Positions 1-7,692 of a DNA stretch of 64,000 nucleotides are shown in pieces. The notes under the pieces are model-generated. The model worked only from the letters and a program-made list of their open reading frames with translations. It made no database searches and had not been told where the DNA came from. A program made the position numbers and the translations under genes. The stretch's first letter is position 1, and each line of letters starts with the position of its first letter. Source of the stretch: DATARH01 sp036268075 (lineage in GTDB: Bacteria > Pseudomonadota > Alphaproteobacteria > ATCC43930 > CGMCC-115725); assembly GCA_036268075.1 (NCBI GenBank), contig DATAUV010000135.1:20977-84976 (forward strand). The letters are read 5' to 3'.

Positions 1-458
1 CCGAGCGTGCCGGCGATGGCGATGCGGTGCGCGATCGCCTGCCGCGCGAGCCGGCGCGTGAGGTCGGCGGCCAGCTCCGCCTCACCGCCCCACAGATGGG
101 CGCACCCGGAGATGTCGAGCTTGACCCCGGCCTCGCCGTCGGGCGCGGTCCACGGGCTGTAGCGGCCGCACCATTCGGCGAGGCGGAGGAGCGCGGCCTG
201 GTCTTGCTCGGGCTCGGCCGGGCGGGTCGCTAGGCCTGGCGCAAACGACAGCGCATCGGCCAGTGGCATCCCCGGCGCGAGGCCGGCAACCGCCGCCGCC
301 GCGTCGACCGCGGCGAGCAAAAGCCGCCCAGCGGCAGCGGTTACCGTAGCGAAAGGCGCGGGGTTAGCCGACGCGCCGGAGCGGCGAGGGATAAGGTCGA
401 GACGCCGCAGCCGGTCGATCGGCCAGTTCGGCAGAAAGAGATACAAGACCCGTCGCAT
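1..458 (-). CDS. imuB: ImuB, inactive-type Y-family polymerase of the SOS mutasome (partial)
   Basis: The first 152 codons are present; the gene runs off the left edge of the window. The N-terminus MRRVLYLFLPNWPIDRLRRL is the typical ImuB opening, and about residues 95-150 (GEAGVKLDISGCAHLWGGE and onward) belong to the Y-family polymerase fold. In characterised systems ImuB lacks polymerase activity and links ImuA and DnaE2 to the beta clamp for error-prone translesion synthesis. The ATG at 458 lies inside imuA, giving an unusually long 95-base overlap. I keep this start because the family signature begins exactly there. It is probably cotranscribed with imuA under the LexA site at 1166. Whether dnaE2 follows cannot be seen. 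Confidence 0.88.
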   Translation of the reverse strand, partial: MRRVLYLFLPNWPIDRLRRLDLIPRRSGASANPAPFATVTAAAGRLLLAAVDAAAAVAGLAPGMPLADALSFAPGLATRPAEPEQDQAALLRLAEWCGRYSPWTAPDGEAGVKLDISGCAHLWGGEAELAADLTRRLARQAIAHRIAIAGTL

Positions 459-1143
459 CCGCCACCTCCACCACGCATTCCGCCGGCCTGCCGCCGCGGC
501 AGCGCAACAATTCGACCCGCCAGCGCGGGCGCCCGATCCCCGGCTCGCCGGCAATTTCCGTTGCGGGCACCGAGGCGACCCGCCACCGCGTCACCGCCGC
601 GCTCGGCCGGCCCCGCTCGGCCGCCGCCTCGTCGCCGGTACGCCAGCGCCGCAGCAGCAGGGCGGTGACGCCGGCGCTCTCGGCGGCGAGTTGCAGCCGC
701 CGGCTCGCCACCATCGGCAGCCGCCCGATCTCGCCGACCACCGCGGCAAGCCCGGCGCCGCGCCCGGCGTGCAGCCCCTCCTCAAGCGCCCACAGGATGC
801 GGTCGTCGCGCCGCGTCGACACCAGCACCAGCCGCGCCGGGTCGAGCCCGTGCGCCGCCAGCCCTGGCCCGTAAAGGTCCGGCCGCTTCAGGCACCACAG
901 CACCGTGCCGTTGCCGATTCTGGCGAGGATGCCCGCCACGAACCCGGCCGCCGCCGCGCAATCCTCCTCGTCGCCGCCCTGGCCGGCGATCTCGTGCACC
1001 GCGCCGAGCTGGAGGCCGCCCCCCGGCAAGGCCCGGTCGAGCGCCGCCACGCCGAACGGGAGCACGCCAAAGGCGCCGGCCGACGGACGTTCAATTCGCC
1101 GGATGCGGGAGCGCAACACGGCCAGGGGAACCGTACTGGACAT
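364..1143 (-). CDS. imuA: ImuA, RecA/SulA-like SOS mutagenesis protein
   Basis: A protein of 259 aa with the RecA-like core seen in alphaproteobacterial ImuA: GVAALDRALPGGGLQLGAVHE near residue 30, then hydrophobic strands around TVLWCLKRPDLYGPGL and RLVLVSTRRDD. ImuA works with ImuB and DnaE2 in damage-induced mutagenesis. An in-frame ATG exists at 1200, but the LexA box (1166-1180) lies between it and the ATG at 1143. A repressor site inside the coding region is unlikely, so I place the start at 1143 (MSSTVPLAVLRSRIRRIER). The 3' end overlaps imuB by 95 bases, suggesting translational coupling. Confidence 0.88.
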   Translation of the reverse strand: MSSTVPLAVLRSRIRRIERPSAGAFGVLPFGVAALDRALPGGGLQLGAVHEIAGQGGDEEDCAAAAGFVAGILARIGNGTVLWCLKRPDLYGPGLAAHGLDPARLVLVSTRRDDRILWALEEGLHAGRGAGLAAVVGEIGRLPMVASRRLQLAAESAGVTALLLRRWRTGDEAAAERGRPSAAVTRWRVASVPATEIAGEPGIGRPRWRVELLRCRGGRPAECVVEVADATGLVSLSAELADRPAAASRPYPSPLRRVG

Positions 1144-1165
1144 AATAAACACTGCGACCTTTGAT

Positions 1166-1180
1166 GTTCTTTTTTTGTTC
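1166..1180 (-). promoter_or_regulatory. LexA (SOS) box upstream of imuA
   Basis: The plus strand reads GTTCTTTTTTTGTTC, an exact match to the alphaproteobacterial LexA direct repeat GTTC-N7-GTTC. It ends 23 bases upstream of the chosen imuA start and 50 bases upstream of pyrE on the other strand. It explains damage induction of imuA-imuB and decides the imuA start. Confidence 0.9.
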
Positions 1181-1229
1181 TCATCATCTTCGGTTGTCAA
1201 GCCCGCTCGCTTTGCCGTTAGAATGCCGC

Positions 1230-1934
1230 ATGACCGATGCCGCGAATTCAGCCCGCACGGCGGGTGAAGCCGATGCGGCGGAAACCACCGCCCGCATCCT
1301 CCTCGAAACCGAAGCCGTCCTGTTCCGGCCCGACGACCCGTTCACGTTCACGTCGGGGCGGCTATCGCCGGTCTACATCGATTGCCGCCGGCTGATCTCG
1401 TTCCCGCGGGCGCGGCGGCGGCTGATGGACATGGGCGCCAGCCTGATCGAGCGAAAGATCGGGTTCGAGGCGCTCGACGCGATCGCCGGTGGCGAGACCG
1501 CCGGCATCCCGTTCGCCGCCTGGATCGCCGACCGGCTGTCATTGCCGATGCTCTACGTCCGCAAGCAACCCAAGGGGTTCGGGCGCAACGCCCAGATCGA
1601 GGGCCAACTCGCCGACGGCGCCCGCGTGCTGCTGGTCGAGGACCTCGCCAGCGAGGGTACGTCAAAGCTCAATTTCGTCCGCGCGATCCGCCAAGCCGGC
1701 GGCGAGATCAGCCATACCTTCGTGATCTTCAACTACGGCATCTTCCCGCATATCGACACGAGCCTCAAAGCCGAGGGCATCGTCCTCCACGCGCTCGCGA
1801 ACTGGTGGGACGTCGCCGCGATGGCCGAGCAGCTCGGCCGCTTCGAGCCCGGTCAATACGAAAAGATCAAGGCTTTCCTCGCCGACCCCGAAGCCTGGTC
1901 CGCCGAACGCGCCGCGGCGCGAAGAGCTGGGTAG
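1230..1934 (+). CDS. pyrE: orotate phosphoribosyltransferase
   Basis: A 234-aa type I phosphoribosyltransferase that transfers ribose-5-phosphate from PRPP to orotate, giving OMP in de novo pyrimidine synthesis. Visible features are TFTSGRLSPVYIDCRRLISF near the N-terminus (the usual OPRTase substrate region), AIAGGETAGIPFAAWIADRL, YVRKQPKGFGRNAQIEG (catalytic loop with K and R) and the PRPP-binding strand RVLLVEDLASEGTSKLNF. In this last strand the usual TTGGS is replaced by SEGTS. The ATG at 1230 (MTDAANS) is preferred over the upstream ATG at 1161, which overlaps the LexA box. It is divergent from imuA. Confidence 0.9.
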   Translation: MTDAANSARTAGEADAAETTARILLETEAVLFRPDDPFTFTSGRLSPVYIDCRRLISFPRARRRLMDMGASLIERKIGFEALDAIAGGETAGIPFAAWIADRLSLPMLYVRKQPKGFGRNAQIEGQLADGARVLLVEDLASEGTSKLNFVRAIRQAGGEISHTFVIFNYGIFPHIDTSLKAEGIVLHALANWWDVAAMAEQLGRFEPGQYEKIKAFLADPEAWSAERAAARRAG

Positions 1935-1949
1935 CCTTTTGAAAATTCG

Positions 1950-2028
1950 TCAATCCCGGCGAAGGCCGGGACCACTTATCCGCTGCTCGAACGGTTGAAC
2001 GGTGGGTCCCGGCCTTCGCCGGGATGAC
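1950..2028. repeat. REP-like inverted repeat between convergent genes
   Basis: Two 26-base arms (1950-1975 and 2003-2028, core CCCGGCGAAGGCCGGGACC and its complement) face each other across about 27 bases. Palindromes with this core are common extragenic repeats in alphaproteobacteria. Lying between the stop codons of pyrE and the aminotransferase, the hairpin could also terminate both transcripts. Confidence 0.8.
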
Positions 2029-2044
2029 GTTCTCTTATACCCTT

Positions 2045-3205
2045 TTATACCCTCGTCTGAGCCGGCACCCACCCCGCCAGCCGCCGTGCCGCTTCGGCGA
2101 GGTCGCCGCTTGATCCGGCGAAGCTGAGACGTAGCCACGAATCGCCGTGGATCGGGTCGAAATCGGCGCCGGGGGTGGCGGCGACGGCGATCTCCGCGAG
2201 CATCCTGCGGCAGAACTCGCCGCTGTCGCGGGTCAGGCCGGATACATCGACATAAAGGTAGAACGCGCCCTCGGCGGGGGCGAATCGGCTGAGCCCGGCC
2301 TTTGACAGGGTGGCGATCAGCAGGTCGCGATTGGCGCGATAGCGGGCGACATGGGCGTCGAGTTCGGCACGGCAGTCGAAGGCGGGGACCGCGGCGAGCT
2401 GAGACAGGGCCGGCGGCGAGATATAGAAATTCTGCGCCAGGCATTCGACCGAGCGGGCCAGGTCCGGAGGCACCAGCATCCAGCCGAGCCTCCACCCGGT
2501 CATGCTGTAGTATTTCGAGAACGAGTTGACGACGATCGCGTCCCGGCCAAAGGCGCGCGCGGATTGCGCCGCCGCCTCGTAGGTGATGCCGTGATAGATC
2601 TCGTCCGACACGAGCCGGATGCCGCGCTCGCCGCAATAGGCGTAGAGCCGCGCCAAATCGTCGGCCGCGATCATCGTCCCGGTCGGGTTGGCGGGGCTGG
2701 CGACGATGAGCCCGGCGAGGTCGGGATAATCGGCCAGCAGCGCCGGGTTCGGCTGGTAATGCGCGTTCTCGCCGACCTCGATCAGCACGGTTTCGAGTCC
2801 CAGCGCCGACAGGATGTTGCGATAGGCCGGGTAGCCCGGCGCCGCCAACGCGACCCGGTCCCCGGGCTCGAACGCGGCGAGAAACGCGAGCTGGAACGCC
2901 GCCGACGACCCGGTGGTCACCGCAATCTCGGCCGGATCGACCTCGATCCCGTACTGCGCCCGGTAATGCCCTGCGATCGCCGCCCGCAGCGGCGCGATGC
3001 CCTCCGCGTCAGTATAGCCGATCTTGTTGTTGGCGAGCGCCGCGCGTGCTGCCTCCAGCACCGCCGCCGGCGCTGGCGTCCCCGGCTGGCCGACCTCGAG
3101 ATGGATGACGCGCTCGCCCGTCGCCTCGCGCGCATTCGCCGCGCGCATCACATCCATCGCGATAAACGGCGGGACCAGCCCGCGGCGGGAGGCTCGTAAC
3201 GTCAT
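2045..3205 (-). CDS. PLP-dependent aminotransferase, class I/II
   Basis: A 386-aa fold type I aminotransferase. Recognisable elements are HLEVGQPGTPAPAAVLEAA (N-terminal substrate loop), TTGSSAAFQLAFLAAF (PLP phosphate-binding helix), ASPANPTGTMI (Asn contacting PLP), RLVSDEIYHGITYE (Asp and Tyr contacting the cofactor) and NSFSKYYSMTGWRLGW with the Schiff-base Lys. The terminal Arg region SWLRLSFAGSS is intact. Family members use aspartate, tyrosine or similar amino acids with 2-oxoglutarate; the substrate cannot be told from sequence. It is monocistronic, convergent with pyrE and divergent from the FMN reductase. Confidence 0.88.
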   Translation of the reverse strand: MTLRASRRGLVPPFIAMDVMRAANAREATGERVIHLEVGQPGTPAPAAVLEAARAALANNKIGYTDAEGIAPLRAAIAGHYRAQYGIEVDPAEIAVTTGSSAAFQLAFLAAFEPGDRVALAAPGYPAYRNILSALGLETVLIEVGENAHYQPNPALLADYPDLAGLIVASPANPTGTMIAADDLARLYAYCGERGIRLVSDEIYHGITYEAAAQSARAFGRDAIVVNSFSKYYSMTGWRLGWMLVPPDLARSVECLAQNFYISPPALSQLAAVPAFDCRAELDAHVARYRANRDLLIATLSKAGLSRFAPAEGAFYLYVDVSGLTRDSGEFCRRMLAEIAVAATPGADFDPIHGDSWLRLSFAGSSGDLAEAARRLAGWVPAQTRV

Positions 3206-3289
3206 CGTCTATCTTGGCACAGTTGCCTTTCCCCACTCCATTTCTGTATGACGGCGCGCTCTGCACGTTGAACCAAGGGAAGCACAGCG

Positions 3290-3844
3290 ATGGCCCAGTA
3301 CCGCCTGATCGGCATGTCCGGCAGCTTGCGCGCCGGCTCGTTCTCGAACGCGATCCTGCGCACGATGCGCGAGCGCTTTGCCGACCGGGCCGATCTGGAA
3401 CTGTACGACCTGGAGCCGATCCCGCTCTACAACCAGGATTACGAGGGCGACAAGCGCCCGCCGGCGGTCAAGCAGATGCTGTCGGATATCGAGGCGGCGG
3501 ACGGGATGGTGCTGTGCGCGCCCGAGTTCAACCACTCGATCCCCGGCGTCCTCAAAAACGCGATCGACTGGGCTTCGCGCCCAGCCTTCGCCTCGGTGCT
3601 GGCCTATAAGCCGGTCGCGATCATGGCGACATCGCGCGGGCCGCTCGGCGGGGCGCGGTGCCTGGAGCACATGAAGGTCGCGCTCGATTCGTGCCTCAGC
3701 CGGGTGACGCTGGCGCGCGAGGTCATCATCACCGCCACCGAGAGCAAGATCAAAGACGGCCGCCTCGCCGACGACACCTCGCTCGGCTTCGCCTGCGGCG
3801 CGGTCGAGGCGCTGCTGCACGAAATCGCGCTGTGGAAGAAATAG
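3290..3844 (+). CDS. NAD(P)H-dependent FMN reductase (ChrR/YieF-like)
   Basis: A 184-aa flavodoxin-fold protein. The N-terminal GMSGSLRAGSFSNAILR is the FMN phosphate-binding loop of the NADPH-dependent FMN reductase family. CAPEFNHSIPGVLKNAIDWASR is the second flavin-binding motif (P-E-F-N-H-S). MATSRGPLGGARCLEHMK follows as in quinone/chromate/azo-reductases of this family. Likely a soluble FMN enzyme reducing quinones or other electron acceptors; the physiological substrate is unknown. The ATG at 3290 follows an AAGGGAAG ribosome-binding site. Confidence 0.87.
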   Translation: MAQYRLIGMSGSLRAGSFSNAILRTMRERFADRADLELYDLEPIPLYNQDYEGDKRPPAVKQMLSDIEAADGMVLCAPEFNHSIPGVLKNAIDWASRPAFASVLAYKPVAIMATSRGPLGGARCLEHMKVALDSCLSRVTLAREVIITATESKIKDGRLADDTSLGFACGAVEALLHEIALWKK

Positions 3845-3850
3845 AGGAGC

Positions 3851-3867
3851 GCGGGCGTCCCGCCCGC
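3851..3867. repeat. dispersed palindrome, family GCGGGCGTCCCGCCCGC
   Basis: A single copy of the perfect 17-base palindromic core just after the FMN reductase stop and before the convergent pmtA stop. It is the simplest copy of a family with six other locations here (near 11.5, 22.1, 23.4, 45.3, 53.2 and 61.3 kb). Confidence 0.8.
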
Positions 3868-3878
3868 ATTCCCTTCCC

Positions 3879-4514
3879 TCAGATGGTGGAGGCCGGCTTC
3901 TCGTTGACGCAGCGCAGAAGCCGCCAATAGCCGAACAAATTGCTCGGGCGGATTTCGCGCACGGTCAGCTTGCTGTCTTCCATGAACTTGTCGAAGTCGA
4001 AATCGGGATGGAATCCGATATGCCGGGCGAGGTGCGCCAGCCGCTTTTCGCAGAAGCGCACGGCCCAGTTCTCACTCATGAAATGATTGACCAGCACAAT
4101 TGTGCCGCCGGGGATGCACACGCGCCTCATCTCGGCGGCAAAATTGGCCGGGCTCGGCACCACCGGCGCGACATAGAGCGCCAGCACCGCATCGAATGAA
4201 TTGTCGGGAAATTCGAGGTGCTCGGCGTCCATCACGTGGAGCGCGTCGACATGGGCTAGCTTTTCCTCCTCGACCCGACGCCGCGCCTTGGCCAGCATCT
4301 CCTCGGAGATGTCGATCCCGGTGATTCGCGAATCGGTCCGGAAATGCGGCAACGACAATCCGGTGCCGACCCCGACTTCGAGGATCCGCTGACCGGGCCG
4401 GTCGTTGGCGATGCGTACCGCTTCCTTCCGGCCCGGATGGAAGATCGGGCCGAAAACAAAGTCGTAGGAATGTGAGACCCAACGATAGGTCCTGACCGTA
4501 TCGCGCAAGTCCAT
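3879..4514 (-). CDS. pmtA: phosphatidylethanolamine N-methyltransferase, Rhodobacter type
   Basis: A 211-aa class I SAM methyltransferase. SAM motif I is RILEVGVGTGLSLPHF, motif II ITGIDISEEMLAKARRRV and motif III LHVMDAEHLEFPDNSFDAV. The C-terminal pattern GGTIVLVNHFMSENWAVRF, with LARHIGFHPDF, matches the Rhodobacter-type PmtA that converts PE to phosphatidylcholine at the membrane. Reading upstream in frame gives a low-complexity Arg-rich extension from 4676; the family begins at MDLRDTVRTYRWVSHSYDF, so I use the ATG at 4514. A ubiquinone-type methyltransferase is the main alternative. Confidence 0.8.
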   Translation of the reverse strand: MDLRDTVRTYRWVSHSYDFVFGPIFHPGRKEAVRIANDRPGQRILEVGVGTGLSLPHFRTDSRITGIDISEEMLAKARRRVEEEKLAHVDALHVMDAEHLEFPDNSFDAVLALYVAPVVPSPANFAAEMRRVCIPGGTIVLVNHFMSENWAVRFCEKRLAHLARHIGFHPDFDFDKFMEDSKLTVREIRPSNLFGYWRLLRCVNEKPASTI

Positions 4515-4735
4515 CGGATCGTTCTCGCCGTGATCGCCGGGACCGCCGCCGCCCCCATCGCATGCAAGACGGACGCCGCATGGTGGAAAGTGCCAAGCAG
4601 GGAGGCACTTGTAAACCTTTCGGTGCGGGCGGCCGGCATGTTTTGGACGCACACGTCGTCTCGCGCGGCTGCGCACGCGATTTCCGGGGCGAATCCCGAC
4701 CCCGAAGATCAGCTATCGGATAACCGGTGGCGGCG

Positions 4736-5257
4736 TCAGATCAGCGTGACCTGATCCGCTTCCTGACCCTTCTTGCCCTCGACGACCTCCATCCGCACGC
4801 GCTGGCCGGGATCGAGTGCGTTGACGCCGCTGCGGCGCAGGGCCGTGATGTGGATGAACACGTCCTTCCCGCCGCCATCGGGCGAGATGAAACCGTAACC
4901 CTTGTCGGGCTCGAACCATTTCACCGCGCCCTCGCGCGTCGTCGACGGTCGCGGCTCGCGATGGTCGAACCCGTCCTCGCGCGGGGCCACGGCAGTGCTC
5001 GGGTTGATATTGAGCACGTTGGTGACGAGCGGCCCCTTGGCGCCGTCGCCGACCTCGCAGGTCACCGAGGTGCCTTCGCGAATCTCCTCATATCCGGCCC
5101 GCCGCAGCACCGCCATCGGCAGAAACGCGTCCTGCGAGCCGTCATCCGGCGTGACAAAGCCGAACCCCTTGCTGGCGTTGAACCATTTCACTTTGGCTTC
5201 GATGACGCGGCCAGGGGGGGTGTCTTCGCGAAAGAAGCCGGGGCGGCGATCGTACAT
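4736..5257 (-). CDS. cold-shock protein with two cold-shock domains
   Basis: A 173-aa protein built from two cold-shock domains. Domain 1 (about residues 20-85) has KWFNASKGFGFVTPDDG and DAFLPMAVLRRAG. Domain 2 (about 108-173) has KWFEPDKGYGFISPDGGG and DVFIHITALRRSG. KGFGFV/KGYGFI and DVFIHI are the RNP1 and RNP2 nucleic-acid-binding motifs. In domain 1, RNP2 is altered (DAFLPM), so that domain may bind more weakly. Double-CSD proteins are typical of alphaproteobacteria, where they act as single-stranded RNA/DNA chaperones. The C-terminal GQEADQVTLI is typical. Confidence 0.92.
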   Translation of the reverse strand: MYDRRPGFFREDTPPGRVIEAKVKWFNASKGFGFVTPDDGSQDAFLPMAVLRRAGYEEIREGTSVTCEVGDGAKGPLVTNVLNINPSTAVAPREDGFDHREPRPSTTREGAVKWFEPDKGYGFISPDGGGKDVFIHITALRRSGVNALDPGQRVRMEVVEGKKGQEADQVTLI

Positions 5258-5499
5258 GGTGCCTCAAAAACCTAAATGTCCTGCGGCAAGCGCGGTAGGG
5301 TCGCACACCATAGCGTAAAAGTGTCGCACCGCGCTAGTGCCACGATCAACTCGCAGCTGAACGTGGTTCAAACAATACTCATCTGCATTTACAGATAGTT
5401 GGCGGGGTGGGCGGGATAACATGCCCAGCGGCGGCATGTTCCGTCTCGCGCTGCGCGCGATAAAGGCGGAGTTTCCGGCTCGCGACCAGGTGCAGACGG

Positions 5500-5579
5500 A
5501 TGATGGGCTTCGCGTTGCTCAGCCCATCCTACGGCACCGAATTCGTAGGATGGGCTGAGCGCAGCGAAGCCCATCATCC
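5500..5579. repeat. long inverted repeat, about 34-bp arms
   Basis: The arm at 5500-5533 (ATGATGGGCTTCGCGTTGCT and onward) is nearly complementary to 5544-5579 across a 10-base loop containing GAATTC. This is the widespread 'GATGGGCTTCGC...GCCCATCC' extragenic palindrome. The 361-base gap (5258-5618) between the cold-shock gene and the FAH gene holds this element and no gene I can support. Confidence 0.82.
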
Positions 5580-5618
5580 ACTCAACATCACCGGATCACT
5601 CTCCCGGCGGATAAGACT

Positions 5619-6470
5619 TCAGCGCGGGTAGTGGGCCACCAGCTTCTGCTGCTGCACGCCGAGCCCCTCGACGCCCAGGCGCATCACGTCGCCGGCTTTG
5701 AGGAATTTTGGCGGCTTGAAGCCCATCGCGACACCGGACGGCGTGCCGGTCGGGATCACGTCGCCCGGGTTCAGCGTCATGAACTCGCTGCAATAGCTGA
5801 CGATCTTCGAGATGCCGAAGATCAAGTCGGCGGTGTTGCTGTTCTGGCGCCGCTCGCCATTGACCTCGGTCCAGACCTGGAGCTTGTCCGCGTCGCCGGC
5901 CTCGTCCGCCGTCACCACCCACGGGCCCATCGGGCAAAACGTGTCGCAGCTCTTGCCCTTGGTCCACGTGCCGCCGCGCTCGATCTGGTACTCGCGCTCG
6001 CTGACGTCGTTCACGACGCAATAGCCGGCGATGTAGTTCTTCGCGTCCGCCTCGGAGACGTAGCGGGCGGTCTGGCCGATCACGATCGCCAGCTCGATCT
6101 CGTAATCCATCTTCTGCGAGCCCTTGGGGATGATCACGTCGTCATCCGGGCCGCAGATGCTGCTCGTCGCCTTGAGGAAGAAGATCGGCTCGCTCGGGAT
6201 CGGCATCCCGGCTTCCTGCGCGTGCAGGCGGTAGTTGAGGCCGATCGCCAGCACCTTTGACGGGTTGGCGACGCAGGGGCCGATGCGCGGGTTGCCGCCG
6301 ACCAGCGGCAGGCTTCCCGGGTCGATCCCCTTGATCCGCGCCAGCGACGCCGGCGACAGGGCGCTGCCGTCGATATCCGCCACGACGCCCGAGAGGTCGC
6401 GGATCTTGCCGTCCTTATCGAGGATGCCGGGCTTTTCCTGGCCCGTCGGGCCGTAGCGCAGAAGCTTCAT
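5619..6470 (-). CDS. fumarylacetoacetate hydrolase family protein, probable 2,4-diketo-3-deoxy-sugar-acid hydrolase
   Basis: A 283-aa two-domain FAH-family enzyme: an N-terminal small domain (MKLLRYGPTGQEKPGILDK to about 75) and the FAH barrel. Metal ligands are in EPIFFLKATSSICGPDD (Glu) and KMDYEIELAIVIG (Glu and Asp region). ERGGTWTKGKSCDTFCPMGP and NPGDVIPTGTPSGVAMGF are family hallmarks. Next to an SDR and an altronate dehydratase family member, the best-fitting role is cleavage of 2,4-diketo-3-deoxy-fuconate/rhamnonate to pyruvate and lactate. Ureidoglycolate lyase or homoprotocatechuate-type isomerase/hydrolase activities are alternatives. The gene lies 22 bases after the SDR in the same direction. 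Confidence 0.82.
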   Translation of the reverse strand: MKLLRYGPTGQEKPGILDKDGKIRDLSGVVADIDGSALSPASLARIKGIDPGSLPLVGGNPRIGPCVANPSKVLAIGLNYRLHAQEAGMPIPSEPIFFLKATSSICGPDDDVIIPKGSQKMDYEIELAIVIGQTARYVSEADAKNYIAGYCVVNDVSEREYQIERGGTWTKGKSCDTFCPMGPWVVTADEAGDADKLQVWTEVNGERRQNSNTADLIFGISKIVSYCSEFMTLNPGDVIPTGTPSGVAMGFKPPKFLKAGDVMRLGVEGLGVQQQKLVAHYPR

Positions 6471-6492
6471 GATTTATCCTCCTGGTGGGAAT

Positions 6493-7245
6493 TCAAAGGC
6501 TCCAGCCGCCGTCGATCACATGGGTCGCGCCGGTCGTGAATCTGGTGTCGTCGGAGGCGAGGTAGACCGCGAGCGCGGCGATCTCCTCGGCGGTGCCGAG
6601 CCGGCCCAGCGGCTGGCGGTCGATAAAGGCCCGCCGCGCGCCCTCGACCCCGCCGGGAGCGAGCGCGCCGGCCGCGGCGATGCGGTCGTCGAGCGAGGGG
6701 GTCTGGACCGTCCCCGGGCAGATCGCGTTGCAGCGGATGCCGTTGGCGACGAAATCCGCGGCGACCGATTTGGTGAGGCCGATCACCGCCGCCTTGGTCG
6801 CGCCATAGGCGCACCGGTTCGGCACGCCTTTGATCGACGAGGCGCCCGACGACATGTTGATGATCGACCCGCCCCCCGCCTCGACCATCTTCGGGAGGAA
6901 CGCGCGGATCATCAGAAACATCGAGCGCACGTTGAGGCTGAACGAGAAATCCCACTCCTCGGGGCTCGTCGTCAGCACCGTGCCGTGATGCACGAACCCG
7001 GCGCAGTTGAAGAGGATGTCGAGCGGCGGCAATTCGGCCGCCAGCGCCGCGATCGCCGCCTCGTCGCGCGCGTCGAGCGCCCGGGTCGCGATCAACGCAT
7101 CCTCTAACCCCTTCATCTTCTCCGGGGCGATGTCGGTCGCCAGCACATTGGCGCCCTCCGCCGCGAAGGCGAGCGCCGTCGCCCGCCCGATCCCTTGCCC
7201 CGCCGCCGTCACCAGCGCCCGTTTGCCGTCGAGCCGTCCCGCCAT
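6493..7245 (-). CDS. short-chain dehydrogenase, probable 2-keto-3-deoxy-L-fuconate dehydrogenase type
   Basis: A 250-aa classical SDR. The nucleotide-binding TAAGQGIGRATALAFA is preceded by MAGRLDGKRALV. The NNAG equivalent is NCAGFVHHGTVL, and the catalytic triad is Ser in NMSSGASS, then Tyr and Lys in CAYGATKAAVIGLTKS. ICPGTVQTPSL and the C-terminal GATHVIDGGWSL are normal. The CAYGATK segment and overall pattern resemble KDF dehydrogenases, which fits the neighbouring FAH hydrolase. Upstream in-frame sequence to 7518 overlaps the divergent small gene; the ATG at 7245 has AAGGAGG just before it. Confidence 0.82.
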   Translation of the reverse strand: MAGRLDGKRALVTAAGQGIGRATALAFAAEGANVLATDIAPEKMKGLEDALIATRALDARDEAAIAALAAELPPLDILFNCAGFVHHGTVLTTSPEEWDFSFSLNVRSMFLMIRAFLPKMVEAGGGSIINMSSGASSIKGVPNRCAYGATKAAVIGLTKSVAADFVANGIRCNAICPGTVQTPSLDDRIAAAGALAPGGVEGARRAFIDRQPLGRLGTAEEIAALAVYLASDDTRFTTGATHVIDGGWSL

Positions 7246-7329
7246 GAAGCCTCCTTGGCCAGTGGCCAAATTGCCATGCCCGGCGAGGCCCTGTAAATTA
7301 GAGAGCCAAGCCGCCGGAAAGAACGCAGC

Positions 7330-7611
7330 ATGTCGATCGATACGCTCGCTTATTCGAAAACGCTGGAGGAAGCCGGTCTCGACCGCAAGGCGGCTGAAGC
7401 TCATGCCGAGGCGCTGACCCAGCATATAGTTCCCCACCTCCTCACTAAAACCGATCTCGATCAAGCCTTCGGCCAACCCGACACGCGATTGGGTCAGACG
7501 AACGGCCGGCTCGACCAAGCGATCGAGCGTCTCGAAAGTAGAATAGACCAGGTGACCGTGCGTCTCGAAAATCGCATGGATCTCACGATAGAGCGCGCCG
7601 AGCTCGGATAA
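7330..7611 (+). CDS. small coiled-coil protein, DUF1640-like, lacking the usual membrane anchor
   Basis: A 93-aa protein starting MSIDTLAYSKTLEEAGLDRK, the usual opening of DUF1640/CCDC90-like proteins, followed by an AEAHAEALTQH helix. From about residue 50 there is a repeating coiled-coil pattern (GRLDQAIERLESRIDQVTVR, then LENRMDLT). Family members normally end in a transmembrane helix, but this one stops at ERAELG before any hydrophobic segment. It may be a soluble variant or a C-terminally truncated copy. It is divergent from the SDR and sits 82 bases before the altronate dehydratase gene. Function unknown. Confidence 0.6.
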   Translation: MSIDTLAYSKTLEEAGLDRKAAEAHAEALTQHIVPHLLTKTDLDQAFGQPDTRLGQTNGRLDQAIERLESRIDQVTVRLENRMDLTIERAELG

Positions 7612-7692
7612 CGCTCCCCCTCATCGGCATTGTCGGGGCCTTCGACGCCGCTCTGTTCGCTCTCCTCCGCTTCGTCCATTGAGGATTCGCCC

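Noticed and set aside
1144..1200. A 19-residue N-terminal extension of ImuA.
   Set aside because: It contains the LexA box, and ImuA homology begins at the ATG 1143.
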